Positions 1-7,244 of a DNA stretch of 64,000 nucleotides are shown here, piece after piece; position 1 is the first letter of the stretch, and each line of letters begins with the position of its first letter. The position numbers were made by a program, and so were the translations under genes. Source of the stretch: CAVPCY01 sp963770765 (lineage in GTDB: Bacteria; Actinomycetota; Coriobacteriia; Anaerosomatales; PHET01); contig CAVYQS010000005.1 of the NCBI GenBank assembly GCA_963770765.1, positions 248,001-312,000 on the forward strand, given 5' to 3'. The notes under the pieces are model-generated. The model was given only the letters and a program-made list of their open reading frames with translations, made no database searches and had not been told where the DNA came from.

Positions 1-88
1 TCGGTGGAGAGAGGCGGCCACAGAGGAGCGGGGCGTACACTTCGCTTCGGTATCAACGCCTGTTGAGTGCTGTTCATGAGGAGGGTCC

Positions 89-796
89 ATGGCAAGCGAT
101 ACCCGGCGCATCCTGCTGGTTGAAGACGAGAAGACCATCCGCGACACCGTCGCCGCCTATCTGGAGCGCGAGGGCTACTGGGTCACGCCCGCTGAAGACG
201 GCCAAGAGGCGCTCGAGAACTTCTCCAAGCACCGCTTCGACCTGGTCGTACTCGACCTCATGCTCCCCAAGATCTCGGGTGAGCAGGTGTGCCGAACGAT
301 CCGTGACGCCTCCGATGTCCCCATCATCATGCTCACCGCCAAGGGTGAGCTTGAAGACCGCGTCGCCGGTCTTGAGCTGGGTGCCGACGACTACCTGGTC
401 AAGCCGTTCTCCCCGCGCGAGCTCGTCGCGCGCGTGAGAGCTCTTCTGCGCCGTGCCCGGGTGGGCGCAGAGCCTCAGCGCGACCGGCTCGTCTACGGGT
501 CGCTCGAGATCGACGTCGCGGGGCACAAGGCGTTCCTCGACGGCGAAGAGCTCGATCTGACGGCAAGCGAGTTCAAGCTCCTGACAACGCTGTCCCGCTA
601 CCCCGGTCGCGTCTACTCGCGCATGGAGCTCGTCGAGAAGGTCCTGGGATACGACTTCGAGGGCTACGAGCGGACGATCGACAGCCACGTCAAGAACCTG
701 CGCGCCAAGCTCGACGACGACCCGCGCGAGCCCACCTTCATCTACACCGTTCACGGCGTGGGGTACCGCTTCGAGTCACCCAAGACGGATGCCTGA
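89..796 (+). CDS. OmpR/PhoB-family response regulator
   Basis: Two-component transcription regulator of 235 residues. The receiver domain covers about residues 7-120, with acidic residues E12/D13, phospho-acceptor D56, T83 and K105 in the YLVKPF motif. A winged-helix DNA-binding domain follows, ending in the family-typical GVGYRF. The ATG is preceded by GAGGAGGG at a good distance. Its stop overlaps the start of the downstream kinase gene by 8 bases, so the two are translationally coupled and form a cognate pair. The signal sensed and the targets cannot be read from the sequence. A TACACT hexamer at 36-41 could be the -10. Confidence 0.95.
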   Translation: MASDTRRILLVEDEKTIRDTVAAYLEREGYWVTPAEDGQEALENFSKHRFDLVVLDLMLPKISGEQVCRTIRDASDVPIIMLTAKGELEDRVAGLELGADDYLVKPFSPRELVARVRALLRRARVGAEPQRDRLVYGSLEIDVAGHKAFLDGEELDLTASEFKLLTTLSRYPGRVYSRMELVEKVLGYDFEGYERTIDSHVKNLRAKLDDDPREPTFIYTVHGVGYRFESPKTDA

Positions 797-2219
797 GGCG
801 GTCGTCCCGCATTCTCTTCCGGAAGTCGAGGAGCATGCGCGTCCTCGGGCTACGTTCGGCCGCCGGCTCGCCATAGCGTTCGCCACCGTCGCCGCCCTCA
901 CGGTCGTGCTCGTCGCCGTGCTCATCTCGGCGGTGTGGAACTACCAGTTCGACCAGTACCTCAAGGGCAATCTCCAGCGCACCGCCGACGGCATCGCCCA
1001 GATCGCGTCTGAGGTGTACCCCCTCTACGGCGGGTGGAACCTGCAGTCGCTCTCTGCGATACCGCGATTCGGCCCGATGCGGGGAATAGCGGTGCAGATC
1101 GTCGACAGCACCGGCGAGCTCATCTACGACGACGCCACGAACTTCCGGTCAGACCAAGGGGCGAGCGGGGACACCGGCGGAGAGCAGGTCCTGCTCATGC
1201 CGGAGGGTCCCGTGGTGGTGTCACCGGTGGTCGTCAACAACACGCAGGTGGGCACCGTGCATGTCTGGGCCTATGGTGCCGGCGCCGTGCTCACCGACCG
1301 CGACGCGCAGTTCCGGTCGGGGTCGCTCACGGCGCTCACGATCGCGGCCCTCGTGGCCATCGCGATCGCATCGATCAGCGGGCTGTGGTACTCGACCAGG
1401 CTCGTGCGCCCGATCGCCGAGATCACCGAGACAGCCCAAGCGCTCAGGGGGGGCGACCGGACCGCGCGCACCGGGTTCGAGGGTGAAGACGAGATATCGG
1501 TACTCGGCAGGACCTTCGACGAGATGGCCGACGCGATCGAGGCCGACCGACAGCTCGAGCGACGGTTGACCGCCGATGTCGCCCACGAGCTGCGCACGCC
1601 GCTGCAGGCCATCCAGGCGACGGTCGAAGCCATGCAAGACGGCGTGTTGCCCGCAGACGAGGAGCGGCTCGGCATCGTACGCGACGAGACCGTCCGCCTC
1701 GCGCGGCTCGCCGACGCCATCTTGGAGCTCACGCGTCTCGAACGCGGATCGCTGCCCTTCGACATGCAACGGATCGATCTCGGTGGCCCGGTGCGCACGG
1801 CCGTCGATTCTCTCCAAGCCCTCATCGAATCCAAGGAACTCTCGCTCCAGACCGACATCGCGCAGGGCGTCGCTGTCATCGGAGACCCCGACCGGCTCCA
1901 GCAAGCGGTGGGCAATCTCCTTGGCAACGCCGCACGCTACACGCCCTCGGGAGGGTGCGTGGTCGTCTCGGTCCGCTCCGAGAACGGCTGCGCGATGATC
2001 GAGGTGGCCGACACGGGCGTGGGGATCGCCGAGGAGGATCTGCCGCACGTGTTCAACAGGTTCTGGCGCGCGGACGACGCCCGTGCGACCGCCACCGGAG
2101 GTCTGGGAATCGGTCTGGCCGTGACGAAGGAGATCGTCGAGCGGCACCGCGGTGCCATCGACGTCGAACGTCGCGATGCCGGCGGCACGTTGTTCCGGAT
2201 CCGGCTGCCGCTCGCTTAG
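789..2219 (+). CDS. Sensor histidine kinase, HAMP type
   Basis: Membrane histidine kinase of 476 residues, partner of the preceding regulator. There is a transmembrane helix near residues 25-49, an extracytoplasmic sensor segment of about 130 residues, a second helix near 178-200, then HAMP and HisKA with phospho-acceptor H266 in DVAHELRTPL. The HATPase_c domain shows the N box (GNAARY), D/G1 box (DTGVGI) and G2 box (GLGIGLA). The sensor domain resembles no named ligand domain I can identify. Start chosen at the ATG overlapping the regulator stop. Confidence 0.94.
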   Translation: MPEAVVPHSLPEVEEHARPRATFGRRLAIAFATVAALTVVLVAVLISAVWNYQFDQYLKGNLQRTADGIAQIASEVYPLYGGWNLQSLSAIPRFGPMRGIAVQIVDSTGELIYDDATNFRSDQGASGDTGGEQVLLMPEGPVVVSPVVVNNTQVGTVHVWAYGAGAVLTDRDAQFRSGSLTALTIAALVAIAIASISGLWYSTRLVRPIAEITETAQALRGGDRTARTGFEGEDEISVLGRTFDEMADAIEADRQLERRLTADVAHELRTPLQAIQATVEAMQDGVLPADEERLGIVRDETVRLARLADAILELTRLERGSLPFDMQRIDLGGPVRTAVDSLQALIESKELSLQTDIAQGVAVIGDPDRLQQAVGNLLGNAARYTPSGGCVVVSVRSENGCAMIEVADTGVGIAEEDLPHVFNRFWRADDARATATGGLGIGLAVTKEIVERHRGAIDVERRDAGGTLFRIRLPLA

Positions 2220-2264
2220 GCACCGCGCAGGTCAGACGTGCCCGGCTGCGCCCCGCCGGTCGGG

Positions 2265-2270
2265 TATCCT
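2265..2270 (+). promoter_or_regulatory. Possible -10 element before the cation antiporter gene
   Basis: TATCCT lies 62 bases before the chosen ATG of the antiporter. The same hexamer occurs before purF in this window. No convincing -35 is visible. Confidence 0.3.
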
Positions 2271-2331
2271 AGGAGCCTGCGGGACCGCCACCATCTGCGG
2301 CGGCCACATCCTACGAAGGGCCCTCGCCTCC

Positions 2332-3279
2332 ATGATGTACGTCATGACCATCGCCGGATTCCTGCTGCTCTTCGGCGGCGGCGAGTTCCTCGTTCGCGGT
2401 GCGGTGGCCATCTCGCGCCGCATGGGCATATCGCCGCTTCTGGTGGGGATGACCGTGGTCGCGTTCTGCACATCCGCGCCCGAGCTGCTCGTCTCCGTGC
2501 GTTCGGCACTCGCGGGAAATCCCGATATCGCCGTAGGCAACGTCGTGGGCTCGAACATCTGCAACATCGTGCTCATCCTCGGCGTCGCGGCGCTCATCAA
2601 GCCTGTCGCGGTCCACAAGGGTGACGTCCGGCCCGACACGATCATGATGCTCGTGGGCGCATTCATCGTGCTTGCCCTCGGCTTCTCGGGCGCGGTCGCG
2701 CGCTGGCAGGGCCTGCTGCTGGTGGGCGCGCTGGTGGTATACATCGCGATACAGTACCGACGCGAGATGACCAAGGGTCTGCCGACCCATGACTGGCATG
2801 CCGAGGAGACCGCGGAGTTCGAGTCCTCGATGAAGCTGCCTGCGGCGATCGGTGCTGTGGCGGCGGGTCTGGCGGCACTCGTGGTGGGGGCGGAGCTGCT
2901 GATCAACGGCGCGACGCAGATCGCGGCGCTGTTCGGCGTGCCCGACGCCGTGGTGGGGCTCACGATCGTCGCTTTGGGCACCTCACTCCCCGAACTGGCC
3001 ACGAGCGTCATCGCGGCGGCCAAGGGGCATTCGGACGTCGCGGTGGGCAACGTCGTCGGGTCGAACACGTTCAACGTCTTCGCGATCCTGGGGACGACGG
3101 CCGCCGTCTCGCCCGTCACGATCTCGGAGACGTTCGCGCGCGTCGACATACCGATCATGGTGGGCATCAGCGTGTTCGCCGCAGCGGTCCTGCTCACACG
3201 CGGTCGGTTCGGCCGCGTGCTGGGCGCCTTCATGACGAGCGGCTACGTCGCCTACATCGCGTTCCTGTACGCTGGCTGA
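2332..3279 (+). CDS. Calcium/cation:sodium antiporter, CaCA family
   Basis: Inner-membrane antiporter of 315 residues, YrbG/CaxA-like, exchanging Ca2+ or another cation for Na+ or H+. The two inverted alpha repeats are clear: CTSAPELLVS followed by VGNVVGSN in the first half, and GTSLPELATS followed by VGNVVGSN in the second. About ten hydrophobic helices alternate along the chain. The open frame extends upstream to 2152, but that part is the shadow of the kinase end. ATG 2332 with an AAGGG about 11 bases upstream starts directly into the first helix. Separated from the kinase by about 110 bases, so possibly its own unit. Confidence 0.9.
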   Translation: MMYVMTIAGFLLLFGGGEFLVRGAVAISRRMGISPLLVGMTVVAFCTSAPELLVSVRSALAGNPDIAVGNVVGSNICNIVLILGVAALIKPVAVHKGDVRPDTIMMLVGAFIVLALGFSGAVARWQGLLLVGALVVYIAIQYRREMTKGLPTHDWHAEETAEFESSMKLPAAIGAVAAGLAALVVGAELLINGATQIAALFGVPDAVVGLTIVALGTSLPELATSVIAAAKGHSDVAVGNVVGSNTFNVFAILGTTAAVSPVTISETFARVDIPIMVGISVFAAAVLLTRGRFGRVLGAFMTSGYVAYIAFLYAG

Positions 3280-3317
3280 GGGTGGCTCCATAGGTCGCGC
3301 GATCCCGGAGGGGACAC

Positions 3318-3538
3318 ATGACACTCAACCTGCTCTCGCCTGTGGTGATCGCGTCGATCGGCGTGGTCGGCTTCGCGCTGATCGTCTTTCAGATACTCCT
3401 GGGCTACCGCAAGATCAAGATCCCGGGTCGAAGGCACATGAAGGTCCACAAGGGCGTCGCGTGGGCGATCGTGGGCATCACACTCGATCGCACGGCGGGC
3501 TGGGCCTGTACTGGGTGCTCAGGGTGACGTTGGGCTGA
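3318..3538 (+). CDS. Small membrane protein, frameshifted near its end
   Basis: The reading frame encodes a short protein with one clear N-terminal helix, then K/H-rich GRRHMKVHKGVAWAIVGITL, as in small cytochrome-b561-like or DUF420-like membrane proteins. As read, the frame turns into an implausible Cys/Arg tail ending at 3527. From about 3490 the other frame reads HGGLGLYWVLRVTLG and stops at 3538, which restores a second amphipathic/TM segment. One base appears to be missing near 3488-3491. The AGGGG Shine-Dalgarno before ATG 3318 supports translation. Function unknown. Confidence 0.6.
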
Positions 3539-3555
3539 CGCGAAGGCGTTCGCCC

Positions 3556-3584
3556 TTACCCGCTGCGCGCGCTTAACCTACAAT
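3556..3584 (+). promoter_or_regulatory. Probable sigma-70-type promoter for purC
   Basis: TTACCC (3556-3561) and TACAAT (3579-3584) are separated by 17 bases, the ideal spacing. The TACAAT hexamer recurs upstream of purL and purH. Transcription would begin near 3591, giving a leader of about 78 bases to the chosen start. Confidence 0.55.
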
Positions 3585-3668
3585 GTCGGCGTGCGCCGCG
3601 CCCCTCTGCGGTCGATCGCGAGGGTGGGTATGGCGCCGATGACCAGCAAGCGACCCCGGGAGGTGTCC

Positions 3669-4559
3669 GTGTCCGAGCCTTCGGCTCTTCGTCCAGATGC
3701 GCAAGGCAAGGTCCGCGACCTCTACGATCTCGGCGACCGCCTGTTGCTGGTCGCATCGGACAGGATCAGCGCCTTCGATCTCGTGCTCCCGGATCCGATC
3801 CCGTTCAAAGGCGAGGTGCTCACCAAGCTCTCGATGTTCTGGTTCGAGCTTCTCGGTGACGTGTCCCCCAATCATCTCATCTCCGCCGATGTCGCTGATC
3901 TCCCGGCTGAGTTCGCGCCGCACGCCGAGTGGCTCCGCGGCCGTTTCATGCTCGTGAAGAAGGCCACCGTGTTCCCGGTCGAGTGCATCGTGCGCGGTTA
4001 CCTCGCGGGGAGCGGCCTGAAGGAGTACCAGCGCTCGGGCACGGTATGCGGGATCGAGCTGCCCGGTGGCCTGGTGGAGTCGAGCCGGCTCGAGGACCCC
4101 CTCTTCACTCCCAGCACGAAGGCCGAGATCGGCGACCACGACGAGAACATCAGCTACGAGCGCATGGTCGAGATCGTGGGGGCCGATACCGCCGCACAGC
4201 TGCGTGACACGTCCATCGCCGTCTATGCGGCGGCCAGGGAACACGCCGCCGGTCGCGGCATCATCATCGCCGACACCAAGTTCGAGTTCGGCCTGATCGG
4301 GGGGCGGATCACGCTCGTCGACGAGGTGCTCACGCCCGACTCCAGCCGCTTCTGGCCGGCCGCGACGTACGAGCCCGGCGCCTCGCAGCCCAGCTTCGAC
4401 AAGCAGTTCGTCCGCGACTGGCTCGAGAACAGCGGCTGGGACAAGGCCCCGCCCGCCCCGTCGCTGCCGCGCGATGTGATCGAGGCGACATCGGCCAAGT
4501 ACATCCAGGCGTACGAGCTGATCACCGGCCGCACGTTCGAACCGGAAGGGCGTGCCTAG
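3669..4559 (+). CDS. purC: Phosphoribosylaminoimidazole-succinocarboxamide synthase (SAICAR synthase)
   Basis: Catalyses ATP-dependent joining of CAIR and aspartate in de novo purine synthesis. The protein has 296 residues, the length of the actinobacterial/eukaryote-like PurC branch. Hallmarks are GKVRDLY at the N-terminus, ASDRISAFD, CIVRGYLAGSG, the IADTKFEFG segment and VDEVLTPDSSRFW. I chose GTG 3669 because GGGAGG ends 5 bases upstream and the distance to GKVR matches the family. The frame also allows ATG 3630, ATG 3639 and GTG 3591. First gene of the purine set; the next frame starts immediately after its stop. Confidence 0.93.
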   Translation: MSEPSALRPDAQGKVRDLYDLGDRLLLVASDRISAFDLVLPDPIPFKGEVLTKLSMFWFELLGDVSPNHLISADVADLPAEFAPHAEWLRGRFMLVKKATVFPVECIVRGYLAGSGLKEYQRSGTVCGIELPGGLVESSRLEDPLFTPSTKAEIGDHDENISYERMVEIVGADTAAQLRDTSIAVYAAAREHAAGRGIIIADTKFEFGLIGGRITLVDEVLTPDSSRFWPAATYEPGASQPSFDKQFVRDWLENSGWDKAPPAPSLPRDVIEATSAKYIQAYELITGRTFEPEGRA

Positions 4560-5081
4560 TTGGCTCGACGCAGTGCCACCAACGAACGGTACGGACGGCA
4601 CACCGCGCCTTCCGGCAAGACACGCAAGTCGGCCGCGGCCGCCAAGCCCAAGCGCGCCAACGCAGGAGCCGGTTCTTCCTCGAAGTCGAGCACGTCGTCC
4701 AAGACAGCCGCCAAGAAGCGCGAGCCGCTCGTCTACCATCCCGATACGCCCGAATACAAGAAGTGGCGGCGCATCTGGTGGGGATGCCTGGGTGCCGCGA
4801 TCGTCCTGACCACCGTGTCGTGGTTCATCATGCGAGGCGGTCCGCAGTACCAGACGATCGGGAGCGTCTTGCTCGGGCTGGGCTACGCATCGATCGCCGC
4901 CGCCCTCTACCTGGACTGGACCAAACTGCGCAAACTGAGGACCCAGTGGATCGCGTCGGGACAAGCAGCTGAAGCAGGCAAGGCCGCCGAGAAGGCGCGC
5001 GAGGAGAAGGCCGCCCGGAAAGCGGCGGGGTCCGCTGCGGATGCCGATTCCGGCGAGTCGCCGCCCGCCGACAAGTCCTGA
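4560..5081 (+). CDS. Uncharacterised two-helix membrane protein with basic tails
   Basis: Predicted 173-residue protein starting at a TTG directly after the purC stop. The first 60 residues are Ala/Lys/Ser-rich and disordered. Two hydrophobic segments follow at about residues 77-96 and 100-118, then an Ala/Lys/Glu-rich helical tail. No domain recognised. The small size, basic N-terminus and two helices recall actinobacterial division-associated membrane proteins such as CrgA, but there is no motif match and this is only a comparison. It lies inside the purine operon without an obvious metabolic role. Confidence 0.7.
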   Translation: MARRSATNERYGRHTAPSGKTRKSAAAAKPKRANAGAGSSSKSSTSSKTAAKKREPLVYHPDTPEYKKWRRIWWGCLGAAIVLTTVSWFIMRGGPQYQTIGSVLLGLGYASIAAALYLDWTKLRKLRTQWIASGQAAEAGKAAEKAREEKAARKAAGSAADADSGESPPADKS

Positions 5082-5107
5082 CCGCGCACGAGAAGGGGAA
5101 GCGACCC

Positions 5108-5341
5108 ATGGCGCGCTACGAGATCTTCGTCACCTACAAGACCGGCATCTTCGACCCTCCGGGCGCGACCGCGGAGCGTGCGCTCGCGAACCTCGGCTAC
5201 GACGGTGTCGAGAGCGTTCAGATCGGCAAGTTCATCCGGCTGGCGGGCGACGTCGACCTCGCGACCGTCACCGAGATGTGCGAGAAGCTGCTCGCCAACC
5301 CCGTGATCGAGGACTTCCGCATCGAGACGGTGGAGGAGTAG
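5108..5341 (+). CDS. purS: Phosphoribosylformylglycinamidine synthase subunit PurS
   Basis: Small 77-residue PurS subunit that bridges PurL and PurQ to form the three-part FGAM synthase. Begins YEIFVTYKTGIFDPPGATAERAL and ends EDFRIETVEE, matching the family's beta-alpha-beta fold and length. Shine-Dalgarno GAAGGGGAAG before ATG. purQ begins 4 bases after its stop. The presence of PurS fits the short PurL encoded at 11.5 kb. Confidence 0.95.
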   Translation: MARYEIFVTYKTGIFDPPGATAERALANLGYDGVESVQIGKFIRLAGDVDLATVTEMCEKLLANPVIEDFRIETVEE

Positions 5342-5345
5342 CCAC

Positions 5346-6041
5346 ATGCGCTTTGGCGTCGTCATCTTCCCCGGCTCCAACTGCGAGCAAGACATCATCG
5401 GCGCATGCCGCTACCTGGGCCTCGAGTCCGAATTCATCTGGCATGGCGATACCGATCTGTCCCGCTACGACGCGGTGGTGCTGCCGGGCGGATTCAGCTA
5501 CGGCGACTACATCCGCACCGGAGCGGTCGCGCGCTTCAGCCCGGTCATGAGCGAGGTCGTGCGTTTCGCCGAGAAGGGCGGACCCGTCCTCGGAGTCTGC
5601 AACGGTTTCCAGATCCTGACCGAGGCACACCTGCTGCCCGGCGCGCTGCTGCGCAACCGCGGCCTCAAGTTCATCTGCAAGACCGTCAACCTGCGTGTCG
5701 ATGGCGCGTGTGACTGGCTCGACCTGCCGAGCGGGACCGTCCTCGAGGTGCCGATCAACCACAACGAGGGCAACTTCACCTGCGATGCCGAGACACTCGA
5801 GCGGCTCAACGCCGGCGGCCAGGTCGTGGTGCGCTACTGCGAGCCGGACGGTTCGAACGCGCCCGGTGGCTCCGCTCCCAACGGGGCACTCGACGACATC
5901 GCCGGCATCTGCAACGAGCGCGGCAACGTCTTCGGGCTCATGCCCCACCCCGAGCGCGTCGTCGATCCGGTGGGCGGCGGGACCGACGGCCAGCCGTTCT
6001 TCACCACAATCGTGCGCAGGCTCGCCGAAGTGGCCGGCTAG
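5346..6041 (+). CDS. purQ: Phosphoribosylformylglycinamidine synthase, glutaminase subunit PurQ
   Basis: Class I glutamine amidotransferase of 231 residues that supplies ammonia to PurL. The nucleophile is C85 in LGVCNGFQ, with LPGGFSYGDY upstream forming the oxyanion region and MPHPER near the C-terminus holding the catalytic His and Glu. Length matches the stand-alone PurQ subunit. Translationally coupled with purS before it and with a small membrane protein after it (1-base overlap). Confidence 0.96.
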   Translation: MRFGVVIFPGSNCEQDIIGACRYLGLESEFIWHGDTDLSRYDAVVLPGGFSYGDYIRTGAVARFSPVMSEVVRFAEKGGPVLGVCNGFQILTEAHLLPGALLRNRGLKFICKTVNLRVDGACDWLDLPSGTVLEVPINHNEGNFTCDAETLERLNAGGQVVVRYCEPDGSNAPGGSAPNGALDDIAGICNERGNVFGLMPHPERVVDPVGGGTDGQPFFTTIVRRLAEVAG

Positions 6042-6364
6042 TGAACGAGAACATCCTGCTCAACGGCCCGGTGTGGCTGTTCGCGCAGTTCGTGATCCTC
6101 GGTGCGATCGTCCTGAGCGTCTACGTGTTGGCGGATTCGCTGCGGCCCGCTCGGCGCGCCAAGGTCGCGGGCCGGCTCCGCGAGCCGCTGTGGGTGTACT
6201 CGGCGCTCACCGGCACCTACCTCGGCCTGCTCGTTGTGGTGCAGATCATCCCCGGGCTGCAACTCGCGTCGGCGGTCGTGTCGATGGCGACCCCGTTCGC
6301 GCTGGTGTTGGGCGTGACCTACCTGCTGCGGGCGGTGTTCCCTCGGGTCGAGAAGACCGATTGA
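6041..6364 (+). CDS. Small membrane protein of unknown function
   Basis: A 107-residue protein with three hydrophobic helices (about 12-32, 52-70 and 77-98) separated by a basic loop (RPARRAKVAGRLREP). GTG start shares one base with the purQ stop, so it is co-translated. No family recognised. Its conservation next to purQ elsewhere would have to be checked before any link with purine synthesis is drawn. Confidence 0.7.
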   Translation: MNENILLNGPVWLFAQFVILGAIVLSVYVLADSLRPARRAKVAGRLREPLWVYSALTGTYLGLLVVVQIIPGLQLASAVVSMATPFALVLGVTYLLRAVFPRVEKTD

Positions 6365-6410
6365 CGCACCATGGCGTGGGGTTCATACTGATAGTATGAT
6401 TGACAGTATG
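6361..6410 (+). promoter_or_regulatory. Promoter and probable autoregulatory operator of the vapBC-like operon
   Basis: TTGACG (6361-6366) and CATACT (6384-6389) are 17 bases apart. The -10 forms the left arm of an inverted repeat, CATACT-GAT-AGTATG (6384-6398). The right-arm sequence AGTATG is repeated at 6405-6410. Such palindromes over the promoter are the usual binding sites of ribbon-helix-helix antitoxins, so repression by the product of the next gene is likely. Confidence 0.65.
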
Positions 6411-6423
6411 AATGGAGTGCATC

Positions 6424-6762
6424 ATGACCGCTCGGGTGACCATCTCACTGCCTGACGACCTCCTGGCCAAACTGGATGCAGACGCCGAAGCCCTCGGAGT
6501 GGCGCGAAGCGAGCTCGTGCAAGAATCCATCGCGTCGTACCTGGGCAAGAGCGCCGATGAGCGCGCGCAAGAGGCCCGCAGACAGCGCATGCTTGAGGCG
6601 CTCGAGGGCATGCGGACGTTCCATGAGCGCTACCCTGTGCGCGACGACAGGCCATCACTCGAGATCCTACGTGAGGTGCGCGAGACCGACGACTCCGCCC
6701 CCATGCGCGACATCCGGAAAGGTCCAGACGGCGCGCCGCGTCGTGGGGGGAATCTCGGATGA
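6424..6762 (+). CDS. Ribbon-helix-helix antitoxin, CopG/VapB type
   Basis: Antitoxin-like DNA-binding protein of 112 residues. The N-terminal RHH domain (TARVTISLPDDLLAKLD, then an Asp/Glu-rich helix) is typical; the C-terminal half is charged and would bind the toxin. ATG 6424 has GGAG six bases upstream; the frame could also open at ATG 6412. Its stop overlaps the toxin start as ATGA. The upstream palindrome suggests autoregulation. Confidence 0.85.
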   Translation: MTARVTISLPDDLLAKLDADAEALGVARSELVQESIASYLGKSADERAQEARRQRMLEALEGMRTFHERYPVRDDRPSLEILREVRETDDSAPMRDIRKGPDGAPRRGGNLG

Positions 6763-7164
6763 GCCATGGGGAGGCGGTCGTCTTGGATGCCTCAGTGGGT
6801 GTGAAGTGGTTCAAACGTGAGGCTGGGCATGAAGCCGCCCGCGGTCTCTATCTTCGCGCGGCATCAGGCGAGATCGACTTGACTGCTCCGACTCACTTCG
6901 CGCATGAGGTGCTCTCAGTCGTTCAGCGCGAGATGACCGCGCGTGCCGTTCCCGAAGCGTGGAGCCGTCTCAATCAATCGGGCATCACGCTCGTGCCGCT
7001 GAGCAACGAGGTCGTCACCGAGGCGGCCGCTCAGGCCGATGCGCTTCGCTGCTCGTTCTACGATGCACTCGCTCCCGCGTGTGCTGCGCTGCTGGGCGCG
7101 ACTCTGTACAGCGCGGACGCGCGCGCCCACGGCGACTATCCCGGACGTCGTCATCATCGGCTGA
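6759..7164 (+). CDS. PIN-domain toxin, VapC-like, with an apparent 3' frameshift
   Basis: PIN-fold ribonuclease, partner of the preceding antitoxin. Expected acidic residues are present: D10 in VVLDASVGVKW, E50 in HFAHEVLS, a later Asp in FYDALA and another in YSADARAHGDYP. As sequenced, the frame continues without a stop into the P-type ATPase, giving a 1,115-codon frame. If one C of the CCC at 7140-7142 is removed, the protein ends DYPDVVIIG with TGA at 7162-7164, the expected VapC length of about 134 residues. A GGGGGGAA ribosome site precedes the ATG. Confidence 0.8.
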
Positions 7165-7244
7165 TTCGGGGGAATACCTGTTGGGGGGCGCCCGCACATC
7201 CGCGGATGGCGCTGCCAGGCACCGGATTCGGGGCGCGGCCACTC

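Noticed and set aside
3591..3668. purC starting at GTG 3591, where transcription may begin (leaderless)
   Set aside because: The extra 26 residues (Arg/Pro-rich) do not match the family; GTG 3669 with GGGAGG gives the usual length.
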